A stretch of DNA of 64,000 nucleotides, taken from NCBI GenBank assembly GCA_030533085.1, contig JAUNJZ010000004.1:18684-82683 (forward strand). Direction: 5' to 3'. The notes below the pieces were generated by a model, which had not been told where the DNA came from, did no database searches, and saw only the letters and a program-made list of their open reading frames with translations. Shown piece by piece: positions 1-7,576 of this stretch (positions within the stretch are counted from its first letter, which is position 1; every line of letters starts with the position of its first letter). The translations under genes were made by a program, and so were the position numbers. The DNA comes from Synergistaceae bacterium. GTDB taxonomy: Bacteria > Synergistota > Synergistia > Synergistales > Synergistaceae.

Positions 1-2184
1 CGCCGGAGCTGTGAGGAAGCCGGCCGGCGCGGCCTTTTTTTCTTCCTCGTTCAGCAGGTAGGGGCGGATGACGGCGTGCGGGCAGACGTAGGCGCAGCGG
101 TTGCACTGTATGCAGAGCGAGGGATCCCACTCCGGAACGCTTGTCGCTATGGCGCGCTTTTCAAAGGCGGTCAGCCCCAGTTCTACGGTGCCGTCTTCGT
201 AGCCTTTGAAGGCGCTGACGGGGAGGCTGTCTCCCTCCTGGCGGTTGATGGGGACGAGCAGCTTTTCAACGATGGCGGGTGCTCCGGCGCGGCGCGGCTT
301 CGGCTCATCCTTCGCTTCGAGCCATGAATCCGGTATTTCTATTTTCACCAGCATCGCGCCGCCGTCGTCTATGGCGGCTATGTTGCGGTTCACCACTTCG
401 TCGCCTTTCGCGAAGAAGGTCTTTTTTACCGCCTCTTTCATGTATTTTTTGGCCTCTTCGATCGGTATCAGCTCAACGAGGTGGAAGAAGGCCGATTGCA
501 GCGGAATGTTGACGTGGCTGCCGAGGCCGTGTTTTTCGGCTATCTTTGTCGCGTTGATTATGTAGAGCTTCGCCTTTTTTTGCGCCAGTTTGCGGCGTAT
601 GTCGGCTGGGATCTTTTCTTCAAGCTCTTCCGGCTCCCAGGGGCAGTTGACGAGCAGCGTGCCGCCCTCTTTCAGTTCGCTCACTATGTCGTAGTTCTGG
701 ATATATGTCGGATTGTGCGCCGCGACGAAGTCCGCGCGCTTGACGAAATATGAGGAGCGTATCGGAGCGTCGGAGAAGCGCAGATGCGAGATAGTGACGC
801 CGAAGGATTTTTTCGCGTCGTATTCAAAGTAGGCCTGACCGTATTTGTCCGTGTAGCTGTTGATTATGTCGATGGTGTTTTTGTTCGCGCCGACTGTGCC
901 GTCGCCGCCCAGCCCCCAGAATTTGAAGGAGAGCTGGCGCGCGCCGTCGGGATTGACGCGCGGGCCGAGCGGCAGCGAAAGGTGCGTTACGTCGTCAGTG
1001 ATGCCTATCGTGAAGTCGTTTTTCGGCTTCTCCTTCGCGAGGTTGTCAAAGACTGCGATTATCTGCGTCGGGTCAGCGTCTTTTGATGAAAGGCCGTAGC
1101 GTCCGCCGACTATCGTCACGTCGCGTCCCGTTCCCGTGAGCGCCGTGCAGATATCCTGGTAGAGCGGCCCTCCGTTGGAGCCCATTTCTTTGCAGCGGTC
1201 GAGCGCGGCTATTTTTTTCACTGTCGCGGGGAGGACGGCGAAGAGATGTTTCAGCGAGAAGGGGCGGAAGAGATGTACCTGTATGAAGCCGGTCTTTCTT
1301 CCCTGCGCGTTGAGGTAATCGACCGCCTCCTCTACCGTGCCGCTGACGGAGCCCATCGCGATTATCAGCTCTTCGGCGTCCGGCGCGCCGTAGTAGTTGA
1401 AGAGGCGGTAATCGCGTCCCGTTACGGCGCTGATTTTCGCCATATAGTCCTCTACTATGCCGGGCAGCGCGTCGTAGAAGCCGTTGTTGGCCTCGCGCAC
1501 CTGGAAATATATGTCCGGGTTCTGCACTGTGCTGCGCATCATCGGCCGCTCCGGATTCAGCGAGGCGGCGCGGAATTCCGCGAGTGCCGCGCGGTCGAGC
1601 AGAGAGTCAAGGGTCTCGTAGGGCATTTCTTCTACCTTGTTTATCTCGTGCGAGGTGCGGAAGCCGTCAAAGAAGTGCATAAAGGGGATACGGGATTTTA
1701 TCGCCGCCAGATGCGCCACTCCGGCGAGATCCATTATTTCCTGCACGCTGCCTGTGGCCAGCATGGCGAGGCCGCACTGGCGGCAGTTCATCACGTCGGA
1801 GTGGTCTCCGAATATCGAAAAGGCGTGCGTGCCGACGGTACGCGCCGCGACGTGCAGCACGCCGGGGTGACGCTGTCCCGAAAGACGGTGAAGCACGGGA
1901 ATCATCAGCATCAGCCCCTGCGAGGAGGTGAAGGAGGTCGCCAGCGCGCCTGTCTCAAGCGCGCCGTGAACGGCCGCCGCCGCTCCGGCTTCAGACTGCA
2001 TCTCTATCAGCGAGACTGTTTGACCGAAGAGGTTTTTTTTGCCCTTCGCCGACCAGGCGTCTGTCTTTTCCGCCATAGGCGAAGAGGGCGTTATAGGATA
2101 TATAGCCGCGACCTCGGTAAAGGCGTAGGCGATATAGGCCGCCGCCTCGTTGCCGTCCATTGTTACAAGTTTTTTCTCACTCAT
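1..2184 (-). CDS. nifJ: Pyruvate:ferredoxin (flavodoxin) oxidoreductase, N-terminal part
   Basis: This gene runs off the left edge. The 728 visible codons cover the front of a single-chain PFOR, which oxidises pyruvate with CoA to acetyl-CoA and CO2 while reducing ferredoxin in the cytoplasm. The N-terminus carries the family's pyrimidine/pyruvate-binding region with a YPITPSS motif near residue 30, followed by the transketolase-like and gamma domains. Near the edge, C691-x2-C694-x2-C697-x3-C701 forms the first ferredoxin-type cluster motif. About 470 residues, including the TPP-binding part, should lie outside the window. The start is the ATG at 2184, with AAAGGAG a few bases upstream. It is a central enzyme of amino-acid fermenters. 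The family call is sure; substrate preference for pyruvate over another 2-oxoacid is inferred from the single-chain architecture. Confidence 0.95.
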   Translation of the reverse strand, partial: MSEKKLVTMDGNEAAAYIAYAFTEVAAIYPITPSSPMAEKTDAWSAKGKKNLFGQTVSLIEMQSEAGAAAAVHGALETGALATSFTSSQGLMLMIPVLHRLSGQRHPGVLHVAARTVGTHAFSIFGDHSDVMNCRQCGLAMLATGSVQEIMDLAGVAHLAAIKSRIPFMHFFDGFRTSHEINKVEEMPYETLDSLLDRAALAEFRAASLNPERPMMRSTVQNPDIYFQVREANNGFYDALPGIVEDYMAKISAVTGRDYRLFNYYGAPDAEELIIAMGSVSGTVEEAVDYLNAQGRKTGFIQVHLFRPFSLKHLFAVLPATVKKIAALDRCKEMGSNGGPLYQDICTALTGTGRDVTIVGGRYGLSSKDADPTQIIAVFDNLAKEKPKNDFTIGITDDVTHLSLPLGPRVNPDGARQLSFKFWGLGGDGTVGANKNTIDIINSYTDKYGQAYFEYDAKKSFGVTISHLRFSDAPIRSSYFVKRADFVAAHNPTYIQNYDIVSELKEGGTLLVNCPWEPEELEEKIPADIRRKLAQKKAKLYIINATKIAEKHGLGSHVNIPLQSAFFHLVELIPIEEAKKYMKEAVKKTFFAKGDEVVNRNIAAIDDGGAMLVKIEIPDSWLEAKDEPKPRRAGAPAIVEKLLVPINRQEGDSLPVSAFKGYEDGTVELGLTAFEKRAIATSVPEWDPSLCIQCNRCAYVCPHAVIRPYLLNEEEKKAAPAGFLTAPA

Positions 2185-2284
2185 CGAGCGAACTCCTTTC
2201 AAACTTCCCAGAAAATTTATCCTGCCGTATGCCGTCAATCGCCGTGAAATCAAAGCTTATTTTATAGATTCTATCACAATATCC

Positions 2285-2347
2285 CCGGCGATAATAAGCT
2301 CGCGCGCAGACTGGGGCGCGAAGCTTCCGGCTTATCGCCGGTTTTTT
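2285..2347 (+). terminator. Terminator-like long hairpin facing the plus strand
   Basis: Arms CCGGCGATAA (2285-2294) and TTATCGCCGG (2332-2341) enclose a second inner pairing (AAGCT/AGCTT and GCGC-rich arms). Six Ts follow on the plus strand. It lies between two minus-strand genes, so on the strand actually transcribed it has no U-tract. It may act as a hairpin 3' end for the ligase transcript or stop antisense transcription. Confidence 0.4.
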
Positions 2348-4883
2348 AAGCGGTTTTGACGGAGGCCGCCTTTTCCAGTCCGTATTTCTTCACCGCGTCT
2401 TCACGCATTTTGTATTTCAGTATCTTCCCCGCGGCGTTCATCGGAAATTCCGTGACGAAATCTATATAGCGCGGACATTTGTGGCGCGCCATCTGCGAAA
2501 GGAAGAACTCTTTTATCTCCGCCTCGCCAGCCTCTTCGCCCTCCCGGAGAATCACGCAGGCGCATATCTCCTCGCCCAGCGCCTCGTCAGGAACTCCTAT
2601 CACCTGCACATCCTTTACCTTCGGGTGCGTGTAGAGAAATTCCTCAAGCTCCTTGGGGTATATATTCTCGCCGCCTCTGATTATCATGTCTTTCAGCCGT
2701 CCGGTGATACGGTAATTGCCGTCGGCGGTGCGGCAGGCGAGGTCTCCCGTGTGAAGCCAGCCGTCGGCGTCGATAGCCGCCGCCGTGGCCTCCGGCATCT
2801 TGTAATATCCCTTCATGATGTTATAGCCGCGCGCCACGAACTCGCCGGTCTCCTCGTCCGGCAGCTCCTCGCCTGTCTCCGGATCCACCACGCGGCACTC
2901 TATCTCCGGCAGCGCGTGGCCGACAGTCTCGACGCGCACTTCAAGCGAATCGCCGGTGTCGCTCATCGTGCAGCCGGGCGAAGCTTCCGTCTGCCCATAG
3001 ACTATGACTATTTCCTTCATATTCATCTTATCGACGACATCCCGCATTTTCGATATCGGGCAGGGACTTCCGGCCATGATGCCGGTGCGCATGTAGGAGA
3101 AGTCTGTCTTATCGAAGTCTTCATGCTCCATCATTGCGATGAACATCGTAGGCACTCCGTGGAAGCAGGTTATGCGCTCCTGATTGATGCAGGCGAGAGA
3201 GGCCTTCGTCGAGAAATACGGCAGCGGTGAGAGCGTGGCGGCGTGCGTCATAGAGGCGCTCATAGCCAGCACCATACCGAAGCAGTGGAACATAGGCACC
3301 TGTATCATCATCCTGTCCGCCGTCGATAGATCCATACGGTCTCCGATGCACTTTCCGTTGTTGACGACATTATAATGCGTCAGCATGACTCCCTTTGGAA
3401 AGCCCGTCGTGCCGCTGGTGTACTGCATGTTGCATACATCGTGGATGTTGACGGCGGCGGCGAGGCGGCGAACCTCCTCGATCGGCGTCATATGAGCGCG
3501 CGCGACGGCCTCCTCCCATGTGAGGCAGCCCTTCATTTTGAAATCGACCGTTATCACATTGCGCAGGAAGGGGAGGCGGCGGCAGGCAAGCGGTCTGCCG
3601 GGGACGGCGCTTTCCAGCTCGGGGCAAAGCTCCTTTATTATCTCGTCGTAATGCGAGTCGCGGAAGCCCTTTATCATCACCAGCGTATGAGTGTCGGACT
3701 GGCGCAGCAGATATTCCGCCTCGTGTATCTTATAGGCGGTGTTGACTGTCACAAGCACCGCGCCGATTTTCGTCGTTGCCCAGAAGGTTATATACCACTG
3801 CGGCAGATTCGTCGCCCATATCGCGACATGACTGCCGGGGCCTACGCCGAGCGATATCAGCGCGCGCGCGAACTCGTCCACATCGTCGCGGAATTCCGAA
3901 TAGGTGCGGGTATAATTCAGCGTCGTATACTTAAAGGCGTACTGATCCGGAAATTCCTCTACGACGCGGTCAAGGACCTCGCCGAAGGTCTTTTCTATAA
4001 GCTTGTCCTTCTGCCAGGGGAAAAGCCCTGTGCCGCGCCTGTTCTCATAGAGGCGCTTTGACTTCACCATACGCGCGGGGCTGTCAAAGCGGTTCATCGT
4101 GTTCACGAAATGCAGCGATATCAGCTCGATGCTCTCGATATCCGGCATCCAGCGCGGATCCCACTCCATGGAGATGAAGCCGTCGTAATTCAGCGAATAG
4201 AGGGCGCGCATCATAGCCGCTATGGGCAGGCTCCCTTCGCAGACGAGGCGGTACTCCACAGTTCCCTCCTCCTTCACGACAGAATCCTTGAGGTGGACAT
4301 GTTTGATATAAGCCCCCAGATTCTTCACCGTCTTTTCCGGCGTCTCTCCCGCGTCGCGGAAGGTATGCTGCATATCCCAGAGCGCGGCGAGGTTGTCGCA
4401 GGAGAAGGAATTAAGCATGTCGCAGAGCCTGTCCGTATCCGAATAAATGCCTATCGTCTCTATCAGCAGCGTCACACCGGCCTCCTGAGCGGCGGGAAGC
4501 ATACGCTTCAGCACCGCCGTCACGGCCGCCTCCTCTTCCTCCCGCGAGCCGCCCGTCTCTTTCGCGCCGATGCGCACGTAGGGAATGCGCAGATTCTTCG
4601 CCGTACTGATATAATCGGCGATCTCGGCGCAGTTTTCCTCAAAGGCCGCGCCGTCGGCTATATTATGCCAGGCGTCGATACAGGGGATAGACAGCCCCGC
4701 CTCCGTCATCTCACGGTGCGTCGCGTTGGCCGTCGCCGGGTCAAAGAGGCGGTTCTTCTCCGAAAGCCTTGGGTCGTGGATATTGTGTACCTCTATCCCC
4801 GCAAAGCCGCCGTCAAGGGCGACGGCGCAGAACTCCTCCCATGTGTGGTCATGCCATCCGAATGTCGAAAAAGAAAGCTTCAT
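2346..4883 (-). CDS. Fusion protein: TIM-barrel sugar isomerase/epimerase domain plus AMP-forming acyl-CoA synthetase
   Basis: Residues 1 to about 275 resemble the xylose isomerase-like / AP-endonuclease-2 TIM barrel (conserved E and H residues in 'GIEVHNIHD', 'LIETIGIYSD' and 'ALWDMQHTF'). Residues of about 285-845 form a complete adenylate-forming acyl-CoA ligase: P-loop YTSGTTGFPKG at 488-498, a YGQTEASP motif, the hinge 'GRLKDMIIRGGENIYP' and the C-terminal lysine in 'NAAGKILKYKMRE'. The ligase half would activate a carboxylic acid to its CoA thioester via an acyl-AMP; the acid is unknown. The start ATG overlaps the stop of the LeuA-like gene (TAATG), so the pair is translationally coupled and shares its T-box leader. 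The barrel probably acts on a related substrate, but this is inference. It contains all expected ligase motifs and looks functional. Confidence 0.88.
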   Translation of the reverse strand: MKLSFSTFGWHDHTWEEFCAVALDGGFAGIEVHNIHDPRLSEKNRLFDPATANATHREMTEAGLSIPCIDAWHNIADGAAFEENCAEIADYISTAKNLRIPYVRIGAKETGGSREEEEAAVTAVLKRMLPAAQEAGVTLLIETIGIYSDTDRLCDMLNSFSCDNLAALWDMQHTFRDAGETPEKTVKNLGAYIKHVHLKDSVVKEEGTVEYRLVCEGSLPIAAMMRALYSLNYDGFISMEWDPRWMPDIESIELISLHFVNTMNRFDSPARMVKSKRLYENRRGTGLFPWQKDKLIEKTFGEVLDRVVEEFPDQYAFKYTTLNYTRTYSEFRDDVDEFARALISLGVGPGSHVAIWATNLPQWYITFWATTKIGAVLVTVNTAYKIHEAEYLLRQSDTHTLVMIKGFRDSHYDEIIKELCPELESAVPGRPLACRRLPFLRNVITVDFKMKGCLTWEEAVARAHMTPIEEVRRLAAAVNIHDVCNMQYTSGTTGFPKGVMLTHYNVVNNGKCIGDRMDLSTADRMMIQVPMFHCFGMVLAMSASMTHAATLSPLPYFSTKASLACINQERITCFHGVPTMFIAMMEHEDFDKTDFSYMRTGIMAGSPCPISKMRDVVDKMNMKEIVIVYGQTEASPGCTMSDTGDSLEVRVETVGHALPEIECRVVDPETGEELPDEETGEFVARGYNIMKGYYKMPEATAAAIDADGWLHTGDLACRTADGNYRITGRLKDMIIRGGENIYPKELEEFLYTHPKVKDVQVIGVPDEALGEEICACVILREGEEAGEAEIKEFFLSQMARHKCPRYIDFVTEFPMNAAGKILKYKMREDAVKKYGLEKAASVKTA

Positions 4884-6301
4884 TATCTGTGATTCTCCTC
4901 GTACGCTATTTTATTCAGCGCGTTGAAATAAGCTCTTATACTGGAACCGATGATATCCGTTGAAATGCCGTTGCCCGAATAAAGCCTGCCGTTAGAGCGC
5001 AGCTTGACAAGCGTCGAGCCCATGGCCTCGCGCCCCTCCGTAACGGCCTGTATCTGGAAATCGTCCAGTTCGTAATGATGTCCCGTTATCTGTTCTATGG
5101 CGAGGAAGGCCGCGTCGATAGGGCCGTCGCCGACCGCAAGCCCCGAAAGATCCTCCCCGCGCCTGCGGCAGTGAATATTCGCCGTGGCGTTGATGATATT
5201 GCCGCTGTTGATTACGAAGCTCACCAGCTCATATGTCGGCGGAACCTGCAAGGCGCTTGTGGCGATGATAGCCTCAAGCTCCTTCGTGCCGACCGATTTT
5301 TTCTTGGCCACATTTATAAAAGTATCGTAAACCTTGGTCATATCCTCCTCCGAGAGGTCATAACCGAGACGCGAGACCGCCGTTGACAGCGCCTCAATAT
5401 CGTCGTTGGCGTCCAGCAGCACGTCTGAGCCGCCGGAGATAGACAGCCCCGTGTCAAAAGCGCTCGTCTTGCTGCGCTGCGTGCGCGTTATCCAGTTCAT
5501 CTGGGCGATAGAGCGGTGCAGCTCCGTATACTTTATCCCGCTGTAATAGCCGCAGTCGTCGCCGCGAGTGCGGATGATATGCGCCGCCGTCTCCAGCTCC
5601 GGCGCGCAGCGGCCGCTGACGGCCACGTCCACCTCCGACGCTCCGGCCTTCACAGCCGACACGGCGCAGGCGGCTGCCATCGCCAGCTCGTCGGAGCATT
5701 TCACCCCCAGCGCCGCCTCCCTCAGCTCCGGCACATTGGCATATATATCCTTGATAAAAGAGTTGAACTCATAAGGCATCATAGTGCCGGCGGAATCACA
5801 GACTGTGACTGTCGTCGCTCCTGCCGCCAGCGCGGTGCGTATGGCCTTGTACAAAAATTCCGGCTCGCTGCGCGTCGCGTCAACCGCCGCGAACTCCACA
5901 TCGGGGCAGAGCGCGCGGGCGCGCCTGACCAGCCTGTCCGTCATTTCGATCACACCCTCCGGCTTCTTATGGCAGACAAATTCCATCTGCACGGCGGAAA
6001 GGGGCGCTTCGACATAGAGGCGCGGATGAGCCGCCTCCGCGACGGCGTTCCACGCAACGTCCACCCCCGCCTCCGAAAACCCCACAGGAATCGAAAGCGC
6101 GCTCTTCCTGACGGCGGAAGCCACAGTGCGCACCAGCAGAGAGTCTATCTTCTCGTTGACTATCGGCGCGAGGCTGATAACGTCCAGCTTGAGCTTATCC
6201 AGGATCTTGGCCATCTCTATAATCTCTTTGAAAGAAAGCGCCCCGTCGCCTCCGCGCGCTACCTCGCGCAGCGTAATATCCGTAAACTTAATTTCCTTCA
6301 T
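4883..6301 (-). CDS. LeuA-like HMGL-family protein with LeuA dimer domain, metal ligands not conserved
   Basis: The 472-residue protein has an HMGL/isopropylmalate-synthase barrel (about 1-280) and a C-terminal LeuA allosteric dimer domain (about 350-465). Alignment by eye to LeuA shows departures at catalytic sites. The TLRDGEQ motif reads TLREVAR (10-16). The HxHND metal-binding motif reads KCSDE (201-205), so both histidine ligands are replaced by Lys and Ser. Asp8, Arg12 and the DATRSEPEF segment (141-149) are retained. It may be a regulatory or differently acting homologue rather than a 2-isopropylmalate synthase. The start was set at ATG 6301, preceded by AAAGGGG; the longer reading frame would run into the terminator of the upstream T-box leader. 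It is followed by the ligase fusion with a one-base overlap. Confidence 0.82.
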   Translation of the reverse strand: MKEIKFTDITLREVARGGDGALSFKEIIEMAKILDKLKLDVISLAPIVNEKIDSLLVRTVASAVRKSALSIPVGFSEAGVDVAWNAVAEAAHPRLYVEAPLSAVQMEFVCHKKPEGVIEMTDRLVRRARALCPDVEFAAVDATRSEPEFLYKAIRTALAAGATTVTVCDSAGTMMPYEFNSFIKDIYANVPELREAALGVKCSDELAMAAACAVSAVKAGASEVDVAVSGRCAPELETAAHIIRTRGDDCGYYSGIKYTELHRSIAQMNWITRTQRSKTSAFDTGLSISGGSDVLLDANDDIEALSTAVSRLGYDLSEEDMTKVYDTFINVAKKKSVGTKELEAIIATSALQVPPTYELVSFVINSGNIINATANIHCRRRGEDLSGLAVGDGPIDAAFLAIEQITGHHYELDDFQIQAVTEGREAMGSTLVKLRSNGRLYSGNGISTDIIGSSIRAYFNALNKIAYEENHR

Positions 6302-6350
6302 ATCAGACACCCCTTTTAATTCTTTCGCCGGAACCGTCCGGCGCGCCAAT

Positions 6351-6386
6351 AAAAAAGCCCCCGAGGCACATAAGTGCCTCAGGGGC
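6351..6386 (-). terminator. T-box terminator hairpin
   Basis: On the minus strand an inverted repeat with GTGCCTC/GAGGCAC arms extended by GGGGC/GCCCC is followed by six Ts (6351-6356). It sits between the T-box antiterminator sequence and the LeuA-like start codon, the usual place for the leader terminator. Confidence 0.88.
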
Positions 6387-6612
6387 GAAAATACAAATAT
6401 CCGCGGTACCACCCTGATTGCCGCGTAACAACATAAAAAGCGGCCTCTCATTGGGGCCTGTAACGGGGCCTCCCGTAATCCCTTAACAGCAAAGCCTTAG
6501 GGGATTCCGCTCAGGAGCGAGACCGTATCGCGCATCTTCAACCTCGGCTCTCACCTGCGTGCCGATTCTCTGTAATTTCAGATGTCGCAAACGTAACTCC
6601 GTCTTAGCGTTT
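6387..6612 (-). promoter_or_regulatory. T-box leader (tRNA-sensing riboswitch)
   Basis: The minus strand carries the conserved T-box AGGGTGGTACCGCGG at 6401-6415, just before the terminator. Upstream is a stem I with paired ends (CGCT/AGCG, GGAG/CTCC), a CATCT/AGATG segment, an AGAGAAT-type motif and a GTGAGAGC loop element. A further stem pairs AATCCC with GGGATT. Such leaders let uncharged tRNA of one specificity switch on the downstream genes, here the LeuA-like protein and the ligase fusion. The specifier triplet could not be fixed by eye; GUC (Val) or CUC (Leu) lie in the likely loop. Confidence 0.9.
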
Positions 6613-6735
6613 TCCAATATTTAGTTTTTCATACTGCAAGACCAGCCGACTCACACAAAACAGAAAAACGCTGTTTTGGTTCGCTGGAGATGCACCGCAA
6701 TCGCGACAATCCGTAAATCGCGACTGCATTTTTTA

Positions 6736-6765
6736 ATAATATTACCATTATGGCGAAACTGTCAA
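6736..6765 (-). promoter_or_regulatory. Promoter of the T-box operon
   Basis: On the minus strand TTGACA (6760-6765) and TATTAT (6736-6741) are separated by 18 bases. Transcription would start near 6728, about 115 bases before the recognisable T-box stem I. No gene is supported in 6613-6843. Confidence 0.65.
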
Positions 6766-6843
6766 GAGGTGCGAAAGTCATTTATGCGGCTGACCTGTTA
6801 TACGCCACCGCCGCGCGCGAAGAGAGGCCGCCGCGATTTTTTC

Positions 6844-6872
6844 TTGACTTTTGAGCCTCGCGGGGATATTTT
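6844..6872 (+). promoter_or_regulatory. Promoter of the CsoR-family gene
   Basis: TTGACT (6844-6849) and TATTTT (6867-6872) are 17 bases apart, 28 bases before the start codon. The promoter is divergent from the T-box promoter. Confidence 0.65.
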
Positions 6873-6899
6873 TAACAGGTTACGGAAGGAGGGGCAGCG

Positions 6900-7175
6900 A
6901 TGAAAGAATGTATAGAATCAAAAAATCTGCATCTGCGGCTGAGGAAAGTCGCGGGGCAGGTGAACGCCGTCGAACGGATGATAGACGAGGATGTCCCGTG
7001 CGAGGATATCCTTATACAGATAAACGCGGCGAAGAACGCGCTGCATAAGATCGGACAGGTCATACTTGAGGGGCATCTCAGACATTGCGTGCGGCGCGGC
7101 ATAGAGCAGGGCGACGCTGAAAAAACTATCTCCGACTTCATAAAGACGCTCGAACATTTTTCACGTATGTCATAA
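6900..7175 (+). CDS. csoR: CsoR/RcnR-family metal-sensing repressor
   Basis: This 91-residue all-helical protein belongs to the CsoR/RcnR/FrmR repressor family. Cys34, His59 and Cys63 match the Cys-His-Cys copper site of CsoR. His rather than Cys at the middle position argues against a purely thiol-sensing CstR. CsoR proteins bind operator DNA when metal-free and release it on binding Cu(I). The start ATG has GGAGGGG about 8 bases upstream. It is transcribed from its own promoter. No copper ATPase or chaperone is beside it, so its target could be itself, the downstream leader/aryl-CoA ligase genes, or genes elsewhere. The family is sure; the metal is inferred. Confidence 0.92.
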   Translation: MKECIESKNLHLRLRKVAGQVNAVERMIDEDVPCEDILIQINAAKNALHKIGQVILEGHLRHCVRRGIEQGDAEKTISDFIKTLEHFSRMS

Positions 7176-7236
7176 TATCCGCTTCGCCTCCGCGGCAAGA
7201 TGGACGTCTTTGCCGGAGCAATTTTCAAAACCGGGG

Positions 7237-7265
7237 TTGACAATCGCGCCTTTTCTGTCTACAAT
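7237..7265 (+). promoter_or_regulatory. Consensus sigma-70 type promoter
   Basis: TTGACA (7237-7242) and TACAAT (7260-7265) are spaced by exactly 17 bases. This is one of the best promoters in the window. It drives a short leader that encodes a 33-residue peptide and then meets a terminator before the aryl-CoA ligase gene. Confidence 0.82.
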
Positions 7266-7318
7266 CTCAGCCGTTGGTTGGAAGCAGTTGATATTTCAGC
7301 AAAAGGAGGCGCAGGGAC

Positions 7319-7420
7319 ATGACAAAGAAAATAAATACAGGCTCGGAATACGTTCGTGTCACACGCTTCTCCTTTACCGGCGCGGGTCCTCTTCACGGGA
7401 TCTGCGCGGCGTCTGCATGA
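7319..7420 (+). CDS. Possible 33-residue leader peptide
   Basis: An ATG preceded by AAAGGAGG at a normal distance opens a 33-codon frame that starts MTKKINTGSEYVRV and ends HGICAASA. It lies about 50 bases after a consensus promoter and ends about 45 bases before an intrinsic terminator. The peptide has no hydrophobic segment and no strong run of a single amino acid. It could be a leader peptide for attenuation of the downstream ligase-ACT genes or a free small protein. It is not recognised as any known family. The ribosome binding site is the main support. Confidence 0.5.
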   Translation: MTKKINTGSEYVRVTRFSFTGAGPLHGICAASA

Positions 7421-7464
7421 TTCATAAAGAACTTTAGAATCGCATACCGCGTATTTGTCGTTGA

Positions 7465-7500
7465 AGCAGGGCTCGCATTTTTGCGGACCCTGCTTTTTTT
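7465..7500 (+). terminator. Terminator between leader peptide and aryl-CoA ligase
   Basis: The stem AGCAGGG/CCCTGCT, extended inside by CGCA/TGCG, is followed by seven Ts (7494-7500). Placed between a strong promoter and the ligase gene, it may be an attenuator or the end of a small RNA. Confidence 0.85.
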
Positions 7501-7576
7501 GCCCTTTTGCGGCAATAAAAAATTTTAAAAAAGCATTTTGCCGCTGGCGAAATGCGGAAGAAAGGAAATGGATGTA

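Noticed and set aside
1246..2247. 333-codon plus-strand frame inside the PFOR gene
   Set aside because: Its translation is rich in Arg and His and has no domain, as expected for the complement of a G+C-rich gene.
6450..6600. Assigning the T-box to a particular amino acid
   Set aside because: The specifier loop could not be aligned with certainty by eye; GUC and CUC both fit loosely.
6604..6729. 41-codon minus-strand frame directly after the T-box operon promoter
   Set aside because: The ATG lies at the expected transcription start with no ribosome binding site, and the frame runs into T-box stem I; judged a chance frame.
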